This document shows, piece after piece, positions 38,461-47,246 of a stretch of 64,000 nt of DNA. The notes beneath the pieces are model-generated. The model did not search any database, had not been told where the DNA came from, and worked only from the letters and a program-made list of their open reading frames with translations. The stretch spans positions 1-64,000 of the forward strand of contig DEAL01000014.1 of the NCBI GenBank assembly GCA_002346745.1, read 5' to 3'. The stretch's first letter is position 1. Every line of letters starts with the position of its first letter. This DNA is from Candidatus Neomicrothrix sp. UBA2983. GTDB lineage: Bacteria > Actinomycetota > Acidimicrobiia > Acidimicrobiales > MedAcidi-G1. A program made the translations under genes and the position numbers.

Positions 38461-39504
38461 TCACGCAGCCGGCAACCGGAGGAACAGGGCCTGGAGCAGC
38501 AGTGCCTCGTTCGGGTTTCGGACCAGTTCGCCGCCGACCTCGGTGATCGCGGCCGTGGCGTCCATCGCCGACGACCGGCCCCCCGCGGCCAGGTCCCGGT
38601 AGCGCCGGGCCAGGGTCGCCAGCCCGAAGCGCAGTTCGTCGTCTCTGAAGCGGCGAACCTCCCGCCGGTGGCGCTCGTCCTGTTGGCGCCGGCCCGACCC
38701 GCGGGTCCCGTAGGCCTCCTCTTGCTCCGCCAGGTCCTCGGTTTCCCGCTCGTGGCGGGTGGTGAGGGCGGCCTGGCCGTCGTCGATCAGGCTTCGGAGT
38801 TCCTCGACGAGCACGGCGACGGCTGCACCGCTGCCGTCGAGGCGGTCGGGCACCGACCACCAGGCGTCGCGCCGGTCCTGCAGGGTCGGATCACCGGCCA
38901 GCAGCCGTGCCCGGTCGAGGCTGCCCGCTGACGCGGCGGCCAGGTGGACGGCCCGGTCGGCGTCGACGCCGTCGGCTTCGAGGGCGGCGGCCACCACCTC
39001 GTCGGGCAGCGGCGGGAGGTCGACCCGAACACACCGCGAGGCGACCGTGACGTGCCCGTCGGGCACCGCCTCGGACAGCAGCAGGAAGACGACGGTGGCC
39101 GGCGGCTCCTCGATGGTCTTGAGCAGGCTGGCCGCCGACTCCGGCTCGGCCGTGTCGAAGCGGTCGACGACCACCACCTTGCGGTCGGCCTCGATCGGCG
39201 ATCGGGAGGCCTCGACGGTGATCCCCTCGGCCTCCTCCACCAGCAGGGCCCGCCCGCCCGAAGCGATCCACACCAGGTCGGGGTGCCGTCCGGCGATCGC
39301 CAGGCGGCGGTGGCGGTCGGCGTCGTCGGCTTCGGTGCCGTCGGACAGGAGCGCCCCGGCGAACGCCCGTGCGGCGTCGGCCCGTCCCGCCCCGGGTGGC
39401 CCGACGAGGAGGTACGCGTGCACGGGCGACGCCACGGCGGCGCGAAGTAACGCCACGGCCTCGTCCTGCCCGACGACCGCGGCCCAGAGTTCCTCGTCGG
39501 TCAT
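38461..39504 (-). CDS. holB: DNA polymerase III delta' subunit
   Basis: A 347-residue clamp-loader delta' subunit. It has the RuvB/AAA core with LLVGPPGAGRADAARA, KVVVVDRFDTAEPESAASLLKTIEEPP and SRC sensor VASRCVRVD. The P-loop lacks the normal Lys (GAGRAD), as expected for a non-hydrolysing delta'. Zinc-binding cysteines are absent. The start overlaps the tmk stop (ATGA); tmk-holB is a common actinobacterial pair. Confidence 0.9.
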   Translation of the reverse strand: MTDEELWAAVVGQDEAVALLRAAVASPVHAYLLVGPPGAGRADAARAFAGALLSDGTEADDADRHRRLAIAGRHPDLVWIASGGRALLVEEAEGITVEASRSPIEADRKVVVVDRFDTAEPESAASLLKTIEEPPATVVFLLLSEAVPDGHVTVASRCVRVDLPPLPDEVVAAALEADGVDADRAVHLAAASAGSLDRARLLAGDPTLQDRRDAWWSVPDRLDGSGAAVAVLVEELRSLIDDGQAALTTRHERETEDLAEQEEAYGTRGSGRRQQDERHRREVRRFRDDELRFGLATLARRYRDLAAGGRSSAMDATAAITEVGGELVRNPNEALLLQALFLRLPAA

Positions 39505-40100
39505 GCCAGGCGGGCGGACACCGCCGCCTGCAGCCGCTGGGCGACCTCGTCGACCGCTCCCGACCCGTCGACGACGAGCCACCGTTCGGGGTCGGCCTCG
39601 GCGAAGGACCGGTAGGCCGAAACCACCCGTGCATGGAAGTCCTCTCCGGCCTGCTCGATGCGGTCGAGGGCCCGGTCGAGGCGTGCGGCGGTCGTGGCCG
39701 CATCGACGTCGAGCAGGACGACGAGGTCCGGCAGGACGCCGTCGACGGCGAAGGTCGAGAGGGCATGGACGGTGTCGATGCCGAGTTCGCGTCCGGCACC
39801 CTGGTAGGCCAGCGAGGAGTGCAGGTAGCGGTCGGTCACGACGTCGAGGCCATCGGCCAGCGCCGGGGCGACCACGCGGTCCACGTGCTGGGCCCGGGCC
39901 GCCGCCATCAGCAGCGCCTCGGCACGGGCGCACGGGGCCTCTCCAGAGGTGGCGAGCAGCAGTTCGCGGATCTGCTCCCCCAGCGGCGTGCCTCCCGGCT
40001 CCCGGGTGAACACGGCGCCCAGGGCCTCGGCCAGCAAACGGGCCTGGGTGCTCTTGCCCGACCCCTCGCCACCCTCGACGGCGATCAGCCGGCCGGTCAC
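39501..40100 (-). CDS. tmk: Thymidylate kinase
   Basis: A 199-residue dTMP kinase. The P-loop is GGEGSGKST (about 9-17), followed by FTREPGGTPLGEQIR, the DRYLHSSLAYQGAGR loop and the LID region. It phosphorylates dTMP to dTDP for DNA synthesis. The GTG start overlaps the MFS transporter stop by 4 bp. In some actinobacteria these two are a single MFS-dTMP kinase polypeptide; here they are separate but coupled. Confidence 0.95.
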   Translation of the reverse strand: MTGRLIAVEGGEGSGKSTQARLLAEALGAVFTREPGGTPLGEQIRELLLATSGEAPCARAEALLMAAARAQHVDRVVAPALADGLDVVTDRYLHSSLAYQGAGRELGIDTVHALSTFAVDGVLPDLVVLLDVDAATTAARLDRALDRIEQAGEDFHARVVSAYRSFAEADPERWLVVDGSGAVDEVAQRLQAAVSARLA

Positions 40101-41542
40101 GGCGTTCCCCCGGATCGTTCCCCGTTGCGTTCGCCGACCCGCAGCGACGCCACGGCCACGACGCCGGCGACGAGGATGATCACGGCAGCCAGCCACAGGG
40201 TCAGGCGCACGCCCGGAACGTAGACGTCGATACCCAGCACCTCGACGTTCCGCTCCCAGAAGCGCTTCGACAACCGGTCGAGGCTCTCCTCGAGCAGCGG
40301 CCCGATGGCCAGGGCGAACAGGACGCACGTGCGCACGAGCGTGTACAGGGTGGAGAAGATCCGACCCCGCATGTTGTCGTCGACGTTCTCGTGGAGGAGC
40401 GTGAACCCGAGCACGTAGACGGTGCCGGCGCAGAGTCCGATGCCATAGACCATCGCCACCGAGAAGTGGAGCCGGCTGAACGTCGCGGACAGGGCGAGGA
40501 ACACGGCGGCGGCCACGAGGGCCCAGGTGAAGACGCGGGCCTTGTCGAGGCGCCGCTGGCCCAGCGAGATGAGGGCCACGCCGGTGGCGACGCCGAGGCC
40601 CAGCGCCGTGATGAAGTAGCCGTAGCCGGAGTCGCCTGCGTCGAGAAGGTCGGTGGCGTAGATGGCGCCGAGCGGCACGAGCATGCCGCCGCCGATCAGG
40701 CCCGTGGCGAGGCCCATGTTGACGGTCCGGACGACGGGATTCTGGAAGGCGAACCGCCATCCCTCCCGGAGTTCGTCGAGCGGGTGGGCAAGCTGATTGC
40801 GGCGCAGCTTGGCGGCGCGCCGCTCTTCCTTGGGACGCACCGGGAGCGGCAGGGTGACGATCAGCACGGCAGCCACGAGGAACGTGAGGGCGTTGGCGTA
40901 GAACGCCAGCCCCTCCTCATCGAGGCGCAGGTTGTCGGCCCAGGAGGAGTCGAACAACGCCGTCGAGAGCCGGCCGAAGAGGACCATCAGGCCGGCACCG
41001 AGGGGGAAGGTCCCGTAGGCGGCGACGATCGACAGGGAATTGGCCGAGGCCAGCTGGTCCTCGGGCACCACATGGGGTACCGACGCCTCCTTGGCCGGCG
41101 ACCACATCATCGTGAAGGCCTCGAGCAGCAGCGATGCCACGACGAGGCCCCAGACGGTCTCGACGAAGGGCAGCGACAACATGACGAGTGCCCGGCAGAC
41201 GTCGCAGGTCACCATGACCCGCTTGCGGTTCAAACGGTCGACGAGGACGCCGGCGATCGGGCCGAAGAAGAAGCCGGGGGCGATACGGGCCGCCAGCACG
41301 AGGCTCAGCGATGCGCCCTCCGAGCCGGAGCCCACCCGGATGGCCAGCAGGCTGATGGCGAGCAGGCCCAGCCAGTCGCCGGTGGCGGACACCACCTGGG
41401 CCAACCACAGCCGGAAGAACGCCGGGGAGCCGAATACCCGGACGTGCAGCGCCTCCCGGACGACGGTCTGGGGTTCGGTGAGGCTCGCCTCGACGACTGG
41501 ACCCTGTTCGTCGCGTGCTGGCCCCCCGGTCTCGTCATGCAC
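40097..41542 (-). CDS. MFS transporter coupled to tmk
   Basis: A 481-residue MFS carrier with 12 hydrophobic helices and the loop motif GVLVDRLNRKRVMV between helices 2 and 3. It resembles DUF894/MFS proteins found fused to dTMP kinase in other actinobacteria. The GTG at 41542 follows TAGAGT (41554-41549) by 6 nt, leaderless. It heads an MFS-tmk-holB operon with 4-bp overlaps. Substrate unknown; the coupling suggests a nucleotide-related or replication-related role, which is inference. Confidence 0.9.
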   Translation of the reverse strand: MHDETGGPARDEQGPVVEASLTEPQTVVREALHVRVFGSPAFFRLWLAQVVSATGDWLGLLAISLLAIRVGSGSEGASLSLVLAARIAPGFFFGPIAGVLVDRLNRKRVMVTCDVCRALVMLSLPFVETVWGLVVASLLLEAFTMMWSPAKEASVPHVVPEDQLASANSLSIVAAYGTFPLGAGLMVLFGRLSTALFDSSWADNLRLDEEGLAFYANALTFLVAAVLIVTLPLPVRPKEERRAAKLRRNQLAHPLDELREGWRFAFQNPVVRTVNMGLATGLIGGGMLVPLGAIYATDLLDAGDSGYGYFITALGLGVATGVALISLGQRRLDKARVFTWALVAAAVFLALSATFSRLHFSVAMVYGIGLCAGTVYVLGFTLLHENVDDNMRGRIFSTLYTLVRTCVLFALAIGPLLEESLDRLSKRFWERNVEVLGIDVYVPGVRLTLWLAAVIILVAGVVAVASLRVGERNGERSGGTP

Positions 41543-41597
41543 GGCGCCACTCTACGGGAGCGGTCGGACCCGGTCCGAAGAAGGGGCGAATCGCGGC

Positions 41598-44500
41598 TCA
41601 GGAGCGACGACTGCGGGACTTCTTGGTCGCCGGACCCTTGGCGCGCCGTTCGGCGAGCAGCTCCTGGGCCCGCTCGTCGGTGAGTTCCTCGACGGAGTCG
41701 CCGCGGCGCAGCGAGGCGTTGGTCTCACCGTCGGTGACGTAGGGGCCGTACTGGCCGTCCTTGAGCAGGATCTCCCTGCCGCTGGTGGGGTCGGTGCCCA
41801 GGGTCCGCAGGGGAGCCTTGGCCTTGGCCCGACCGAACTTCTTGGGCTGGGCGAGGATGGTGAGGCACTCCTCGAGCGTGATCGTGAGGAGTTGTTCCTC
41901 GGTGTCGAGGCTCCGGCTGTCGCTGCCCCTCTTGAGGTACGGGCCGAACCTGCCGTTCTGGACGGTGATCTCGACGCCGTCGGTCGGGTCGGTGCCGACG
42001 GTGCGGGGCAGGCTCAGCAGTTCGAGCGCCTCGTCGAGGGTGAGGCGCTCGAGGGTCATGGTCTGGAAGAGCGAGGCCGTCTTGGGCTTGGGAAGTGAGT
42101 CGAGTTCGGCGATCCGGTCGAGTTCGGCGACCATCTCGTCGACGGAGGCGAACTGGTCGAGGACCCCGTAGAAGGCCTCCAGGTTGTCGAGCCGCTGCTC
42201 GGCGTCACCCTCGCGGAGTTCGGCCAGGTACCCGGCGGCCTCGAGGGTCCCGCGCACGACCTCTCCCGGCGAGGCGTCGCTCTCACCCCCACGCACTGCG
42301 TGCCGCAGGTCGAGGAAGGCGGCGATCCCGGCGAGGGCCGGCCCAGTGACGCCCGCCGCCTCGGCCTCCTCGAGGGCGTCGACGAGCGACCCGCCGGTGG
42401 CGGCCTGGTGCTGCTCGAGCTTGTCGAACGCCCCCTTGCCGATCCCCCGCTTCGGGTTGACGAGGGCCTTGCGGACGGCCTCGTCGTCGGGGTCCGCAGC
42501 GACGGCACCGGCGTAGGCGAGGGCGACCCGCAGTTCGGCCTTGTGGAGCGGCTGGGCCGACAGGCGACCACCCGGCGACGAGGGCGACGGCCACTGGGGG
42601 AAGCGGCCCAGCGAGACGTACGGCCCGAACTTGCCGGCCTTGGCGATCACCGGAAGGCCCGTCTCGGGGTCGTCGCCCAGGACGCGCTCGGTGGGCTGGT
42701 CGAGGAACTCGAGGGCCTTCTCGACGCTCAACTCGTCGGGCACCTGGTCGTCGGGGATCGACGCCGTCCGCTCGCCCACCTCCACGTAGGCGCCGAACTT
42801 GCCGAAGCAGGCGACGACGGGCTCGCCCGCCGCCGTCTCGCCGAGTGGAACGGTGCTGACGCCCTTGGGGTCGATGTCGCCGAGCCGGGTGGTGACCTTG
42901 GCCTTGAGGCCGATGTCGTCGGCGGAACCGAAGTAGAAGGCGTGGAGCCACGGCACCGCCTCGGCCTCGCCGTTGGCGATGGCGTCCAGGTCGCCCTCCA
43001 TCGAGGCGGTGAAGTCGTAGTCGACCATGCGGGGGAAGTGCCGTTCGAGGAGCGTGGTCACGGCGAAGGCGCTGAGGGTCGGCACCAGCGCCGAACCCTT
43101 GCGCCACACGTAGTCGCGGCCCTGGATGGTCTCGATGATCGAGGCGTAGGTGGAAGGCCGCCCGACGCCGAGTTCCTCGAGCCGCTTCACGAGGGACGCC
43201 TCGGTGAGTCGGGCCGGCGGCTGCGTGGTGTGGCCGTCGGGCGACGCTGCGGCCACGGTGACCGGGTCGCCGGTCGCCATCTCCGGCAGCACCCGCTCCT
43301 GCTCCTCAGTGATGCCGTCGCGGGTCTCCTCGACGGCCTCGACGTAGGCGCGGCGGAAGCCCTGATGGGTGATCATGGTGCCGCTGGCGCCGAGCAGCAG
43401 CGAGCGCCCGGCGGCGGAACCGCTGAACCGGACCTGGACGGTCTCACCGACGGCGTCGGTCATCTGGGAGGCGACGGTCCGCTGCCAGATCATCTCGTAG
43501 ACCCGGGCCTCGGACGGCGGCAGTTCGCCAGCCACCTCGTCGGGATGCCGGAAGCGGTCGCCGGCGGGCCGGATGGCCTCGTGGGCCTCCTGGGCGTTGC
43601 GGACCTTCTTCTCGTAGGTACGCGGGGCGTCCGGGAGGTAGTCACGGCCGAAGCGCTCCTCTACCTCGGCCCGGGCGGCGCGCAGCGCGGTGTCCGACAG
43701 GGTCGTGCTGTCGGTCCGCATGTAGGTGATGTAGCCCTTCTGGTAGAGGCCCTGGGCGGCATGCATGGCGAGGGCCGCCGAGAGCCTCAGGCGCCGACCG
43801 GCCTCCTGCTGGAACGTGGAGGTGATGAACGGGGCCGCCGGCCGACGCCGGTACGGCTTCGACTCGACGGACGCGACCTCGACGGTCTCGCCGACCAGCC
43901 CGTCGGCGAGGTCCGTCACGGTGGCCTCGTCGAGCACCATCGCCGCCCGAGCCAGGGCGCCGTCGTCGCCGAAGTCGCCGCCGGAGGCGACGCGGCCACC
44001 GTCGACCTCGACCAGCGAGGCGTCGAACACGGTTTCCCCGACGGTCAGCGTCAGGTCGAGGTCCCAGTAGTCGGCCGGCACGAACGCCATGCGCTCCCGC
44101 TCGCGCTCGACGACGATCCGCGTGGCGACCGACTGGACCCGCCCGGCGGACAGGCCGGTGGTGATCTTCTTCCAGAGCACCGGCGAGATCTCGTAGCCGT
44201 AGAGGCGGTCGAGCAGGCGACGTGCCTCCTGGGCATCGACGAGGCGCCGATCGATCTCCCGGGTCTCGTCGAGGGCCCGGCGGATCGCCGCTGGAGTGAT
44301 CTCGTGGAACACCATCCGCTTTACCGGCACCCTGGGGTTCAGCACCTCGAGCAGGTGCCAGGCGATGGCCTCTCCCTCCCGGTCCTCGTCCGTGGCGAGG
44401 TAGAGCTCGTCGGCATCGGCGAGCTTTTGCTTCAGGGTCCGGATCTGGTCCTTCTTCTGCGGGCTGACGACGTAGATCGGCTTGAAGTCGTTGTCGACGT

Positions 44501-44675
44501 CGATTCCCAGGTTCGCCCAGGACTCGCCCTTGTAGGCCGCGGGGACGTCCTTGGCCCGCATCGGGAGGTCGCGGATGTGGCCGATCGACGACTCGACGAC
44601 GTAGCCGTCCCCGAGGTAGCCGGCGATGGTCTTCGCCTTGGCTGGCGACTCGACGATGACGAGCTTGTGGCTCAC
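41598..44675 (-). CDS. topA: DNA topoisomerase I with inserted PcrA/UvrD 2B-like domain
   Basis: A 1025-residue type IA topoisomerase that relaxes negative supercoils. The Toprim domain starts KLVIVESPAKAKTIAGYLG with ATDEDREGEAIAWHL; the active-site Tyr lies in YITYMRTDSTTLS. C-terminal Topo_C repeats have the GPYV form (e.g. GKFGPYVSLG, GRFGPYLKRG, GQYGPYVTDG). Residues about 709-860, between two repeats, are foreign to TopA: AELRVALAYAG, DPDDEAVRKALVNPKRGIG, GYLAELREG and RLDNLEAFYGVLDQF follow the PcrA/UvrD 2B domain in order. No helicase motor motif is present. The TopA sequence resumes at LPKPKTASLFQTM. GTG start at 44675. Confidence 0.93.
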   Translation of the reverse strand: MSHKLVIVESPAKAKTIAGYLGDGYVVESSIGHIRDLPMRAKDVPAAYKGESWANLGIDVDNDFKPIYVVSPQKKDQIRTLKQKLADADELYLATDEDREGEAIAWHLLEVLNPRVPVKRMVFHEITPAAIRRALDETREIDRRLVDAQEARRLLDRLYGYEISPVLWKKITTGLSAGRVQSVATRIVVERERERMAFVPADYWDLDLTLTVGETVFDASLVEVDGGRVASGGDFGDDGALARAAMVLDEATVTDLADGLVGETVEVASVESKPYRRRPAAPFITSTFQQEAGRRLRLSAALAMHAAQGLYQKGYITYMRTDSTTLSDTALRAARAEVEERFGRDYLPDAPRTYEKKVRNAQEAHEAIRPAGDRFRHPDEVAGELPPSEARVYEMIWQRTVASQMTDAVGETVQVRFSGSAAGRSLLLGASGTMITHQGFRRAYVEAVEETRDGITEEQERVLPEMATGDPVTVAAASPDGHTTQPPARLTEASLVKRLEELGVGRPSTYASIIETIQGRDYVWRKGSALVPTLSAFAVTTLLERHFPRMVDYDFTASMEGDLDAIANGEAEAVPWLHAFYFGSADDIGLKAKVTTRLGDIDPKGVSTVPLGETAAGEPVVACFGKFGAYVEVGERTASIPDDQVPDELSVEKALEFLDQPTERVLGDDPETGLPVIAKAGKFGPYVSLGRFPQWPSPSSPGGRLSAQPLHKAELRVALAYAGAVAADPDDEAVRKALVNPKRGIGKGAFDKLEQHQAATGGSLVDALEEAEAAGVTGPALAGIAAFLDLRHAVRGGESDASPGEVVRGTLEAAGYLAELREGDAEQRLDNLEAFYGVLDQFASVDEMVAELDRIAELDSLPKPKTASLFQTMTLERLTLDEALELLSLPRTVGTDPTDGVEITVQNGRFGPYLKRGSDSRSLDTEEQLLTITLEECLTILAQPKKFGRAKAKAPLRTLGTDPTSGREILLKDGQYGPYVTDGETNASLRRGDSVEELTDERAQELLAERRAKGPATKKSRSRRS

Positions 44676-44703
44676 GGCGTGCACTCCGGTCCCGGCATGG
44701 AGG

Positions 44704-46080
44704 TCAGGTTCCGACGGGCGGGCAGTCGACGTCGGCGGCGGGCTGGATGGCCGCCGGCTTCGACCGGTAGAGGATGATCGAACCGATGGCCCCGGCGACA
44801 ACCGACGCCGCGAGCACGCCGATCTTGGCCTCGTCGCGCAGGAGGGGCGAGTCGTAGGCGAGGTTGGTGATGAAGAGGGACACGGTGAAGCCGATGCCGG
44901 AAATGGCGGCGACCCCCACGATGTGCCGTGGCGCCGCACCCGCCGGCAGGGCGCTGAGGCGGAAGCGGACGGCCAGCAGGGTGAAGACGGAAACGCCCAC
45001 GGTCTTGCCGACGACGAGGCCAAACACGACGCCCAACGTGACCGGCGCGCCGACGGCGTCCGCCAGGGAGTCGCCACTGAGCTCGATGCCGGCGTTGGCC
45101 AGGGCGAAGATGGGGATGACCACGAGGCTCGTCAACGGGTGCAGGAGGTGCTCGATGCGCTCCGCCACCGACACCGACTCGCCGAGGAGGAATCCGGCAC
45201 GGCGGACCGTGTCGGCGTCGACCTCGCCGTCGACGATCGGCTGGACCGCCTTGCTGGCGTGCTCGGGGCCGGTGAGGGGCGTGGCGGGCGCCAGGAGCCC
45301 CATCGCCACGCCGGCCAGCGTGGCGTGGATGCCGGACTCGAACGTGGCGTACCAGAGCAGCAGGCCCAGCCCCACGTAGATCGGCGTGTACCAGACCCGC
45401 ATCTTGGTAAGCACCCGGACGGCCACGAGGACGGCGGCGGCGACGACCAGCCACTCGGCCTCCAGCGACCCCGTGTAGAAGATGGCGATCACGACGATGG
45501 CGCCGATGTCGTCGACGATCGCCAGCGTCAGGAGGAACACCTTCAGCGGCGTCGGCACTCGATTGCCCAGCAGCGAGAGGATGCCGACGGCGAAGGCGAT
45601 GTCGGTGGCCATCGGGATTCCCCATCCCGTCGACGGGTCGCCGCTCGGATTGAACAGCAGGAAGGCTGCAGCGGGCACGACCATGCCGCCGAGGGCAGCC
45701 ACGGCGGGGAGCAGGGCCGCCCGGGGATGGCGCAGTTCGCCGGCCATGAGTTCGCGCTTGATCTCGAGGCCGACGACGAGGAAGAAGAGGACCATGACGA
45801 CGTCGTTGACGACCTCGGCGAGCGTGAGCGGGTGGCCGTCGTGCTCGAGGGTGAACCAGTCGCCGATGGCGAGGTGGACCTCGGAGTGCCAGAAGCCCCC
45901 GTAGCCGGCCGACCAGGGCGAGTTTGCCCAGACCAGGGCGATGATCGTGGCGGCCACGAGGACGATGCCGCCGGCCGCCTCGACGCTGAGGAAGCGCAGC
46001 ATGGGCCGACCGATGACGCGGGCAAGCGGACGGTCGCTGCCGAGCCAGGTCAGGGTCGAGGGGGGGGTTCGGTGGGCCAT
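44704..46080 (-). CDS. nhaA: Na+/H+ antiporter NhaA
   Basis: A 458-residue NhaA antiporter with about 12 helices. The ion-binding pair of aspartates is in LAIVDDIGAIVVIA, and the conserved ATDIAFAVGIL segment lies before it. Further signatures are VVGLEIKREL and GIGFTVSLFI. It exports sodium for pH and salt control, fitting a saline habitat. Candidate -10 TACGGT at 46130-46125, with a leader of about 40 nt. A 28-bp gap separates it from topA downstream. Confidence 0.95.
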   Translation of the reverse strand: MAHRTPPSTLTWLGSDRPLARVIGRPMLRFLSVEAAGGIVLVAATIIALVWANSPWSAGYGGFWHSEVHLAIGDWFTLEHDGHPLTLAEVVNDVVMVLFFLVVGLEIKRELMAGELRHPRAALLPAVAALGGMVVPAAAFLLFNPSGDPSTGWGIPMATDIAFAVGILSLLGNRVPTPLKVFLLTLAIVDDIGAIVVIAIFYTGSLEAEWLVVAAAVLVAVRVLTKMRVWYTPIYVGLGLLLWYATFESGIHATLAGVAMGLLAPATPLTGPEHASKAVQPIVDGEVDADTVRRAGFLLGESVSVAERIEHLLHPLTSLVVIPIFALANAGIELSGDSLADAVGAPVTLGVVFGLVVGKTVGVSVFTLLAVRFRLSALPAGAAPRHIVGVAAISGIGFTVSLFITNLAYDSPLLRDEAKIGVLAASVVAGAIGSIILYRSKPAAIQPAADVDCPPVGT

Positions 46081-46136
46081 GCGGGTTGGTGGTTCGGGTC
46101 CTCGTTCGGTGTTGGGCGTCGGGCACCGTAGTGGGA

Positions 46137-46189
46137 TCGGCCCCTGCTGCCACCGGTGATGTCCGGGGGTCGGTGGAGCAGCGGGGCCG
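46137..46189 (-). terminator. Long hairpin after the anti-sigma operon
   Basis: CGGCCCCTGCT (46138-46148) can pair with AGCA-GC-GGGGCCG (46177-46189), a long stem with a bulge. It lies after the anti-sigma stop and before nhaA, so it may separate the two transcripts. No T-run is present. Confidence 0.35.
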
Positions 46190-46224
46190 TTCGGGCGTCG
46201 CTGACGGCCCGCGGAAGCACCTGC

Positions 46225-46671
46225 TCAGGTGTCGTCGCCTGCCGTGACGAAGCGCACCACGAGGCGCACGGCGGTGCCGTCGGGGCTGGTCTGGATGCTG
46301 GTCTCGTCGGCCAGGCGGCGCATCAACGACAGGCCCAGGCCCGACTCGTGCTCGAGTCGCTCGGGGGATTCGACGGCGGGCAGTTCGGCGACCTCGTCGG
46401 GTTCGAATCCCGATCCCCGGTCCGTGACCTCCACCTCGATCTGGTCCTCGGCCAGGTCGCAGCGCAACCGGATCCGCTCGTCCATCCCCGACCGGACTTG
46501 TGCCTCGATGGCGTTTGCCGCCGCCTCGGAGACCGCCAGGCGTAGGTCGGCGACGCGCTCCGGGTCGAGTGACGGGTCGGCCGCGGCGGCCTCGCCGACG
46601 ACGGCCCGCGCCAGCTGGAGGTACTCGGGCCGGGCCGGGATCAGGAGTTCGACGACACCGCGTTGGCTCAT
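46225..46671 (-). CDS. Anti-sigma factor serine kinase (RsbW/SpoIIAB-like)
   Basis: A 148-residue GHKL ATPase. The N-box LRLAVSEAAANAIEA holds E49 and N53; DRGSGFEPDE and GLGLSLMRRL are the G1 and G2 boxes. Such proteins hold a sigma factor and phosphorylate a STAS partner. The start overlaps the STAS gene stop (ATGA), so the switch pair is made together. The target sigma is not encoded next to it; the sigma gene 1.7 kb away is primary-like and not the obvious client. Confidence 0.9.
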   Translation of the reverse strand: MSQRGVVELLIPARPEYLQLARAVVGEAAAADPSLDPERVADLRLAVSEAAANAIEAQVRSGMDERIRLRCDLAEDQIEVEVTDRGSGFEPDEVAELPAVESPERLEHESGLGLSLMRRLADETSIQTSPDGTAVRLVVRFVTAGDDT

Positions 46672-47009
46672 GCCGGGGCACCGACCGCAGCGTCGACGTC
46701 GTCGTGCAGGACGAAGACCCGGTCGAGGTCGCACGAGGTGAAGACCCGCCGCAGCCTCGGCTCGGGACAGGCGATCAGCAGCTCGCCGTCGTGGCTGCGC
46801 ACCCGGCGCAGGGCACCGATCACGGCGCCAAGGCCGGTCGAGTCGAGGAAGTCGACGCTACGTAGGTCCAGCACGAGGTGGGTGCGGCCCTCGGCGACGA
46901 GCCGGGCCACCTCCTGGCGGAGACGTGGCGCCCCGGCCATGTCGAGATCGCCGCGCAGGGCCAGCACGGTCCACGGGTCCCGCGGGATGCACTGGAGTTC
47001 GAGGTGCAC
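46668..47009 (-). CDS. STAS-domain anti-anti-sigma factor
   Basis: A 113-residue STAS protein. The phosphorylatable Ser is S57 in VDFLDSTGLGAVIGA, the standard motif. When unphosphorylated it should bind the RsbW-like kinase encoded by the overlapping gene and free a sigma factor. GTG at 47009 has GGAAGG upstream; a TAGCGT -10 box lies at 47070-47065, giving a leader of about 50 nt. Confidence 0.9.
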   Translation of the reverse strand: MHLELQCIPRDPWTVLALRGDLDMAGAPRLRQEVARLVAEGRTHLVLDLRSVDFLDSTGLGAVIGALRRVRSHDGELLIACPEPRLRRVFTSCDLDRVFVLHDDVDAAVGAPA

Positions 47010-47067
47010 CGGACGCCTTCCGCCTCTCTCTGGTCGTGGATCGCTGGACGAGTGGAACGGGCCCACG

Positions 47068-47232
47068 CTACCGAACGGCGTCGATCCGACGGGGCCAGGC
47101 CCCATGGGGGTCGACCACCTCCCGACGCATGGTCGCCGATGCCGTGAGCGTGATGTCGGGCAGCAGGTCGCCCACCAGCGGAACGTCGGTGGGATCCGGG
47201 GGGTCGCGCCCACCCCGGACAACGGGCGCCTC
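47068..47232 (-). pseudogene. Possible TadE-like C-terminal remnant
   Basis: A 54-codon open stretch on the minus strand, between in-frame stops, reads VPLVGDLLPDITLTASATMR near its middle, which resembles the C-terminal end of TadE/TadG-like pilin proteins. There is no ribosome site or plausible start, and no upstream part. It may be a decayed gene or chance. Its stop lies within the -10 box of the STAS gene. Confidence 0.2.
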
Positions 47233-47246
47233 CTAGGCTCGCCGAC

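Noticed and set aside
42300..44777. An 825-codon open frame on the plus strand opposite topA
   Set aside because: Same cause; the translation has no recognisable motif and topA is unmistakable.
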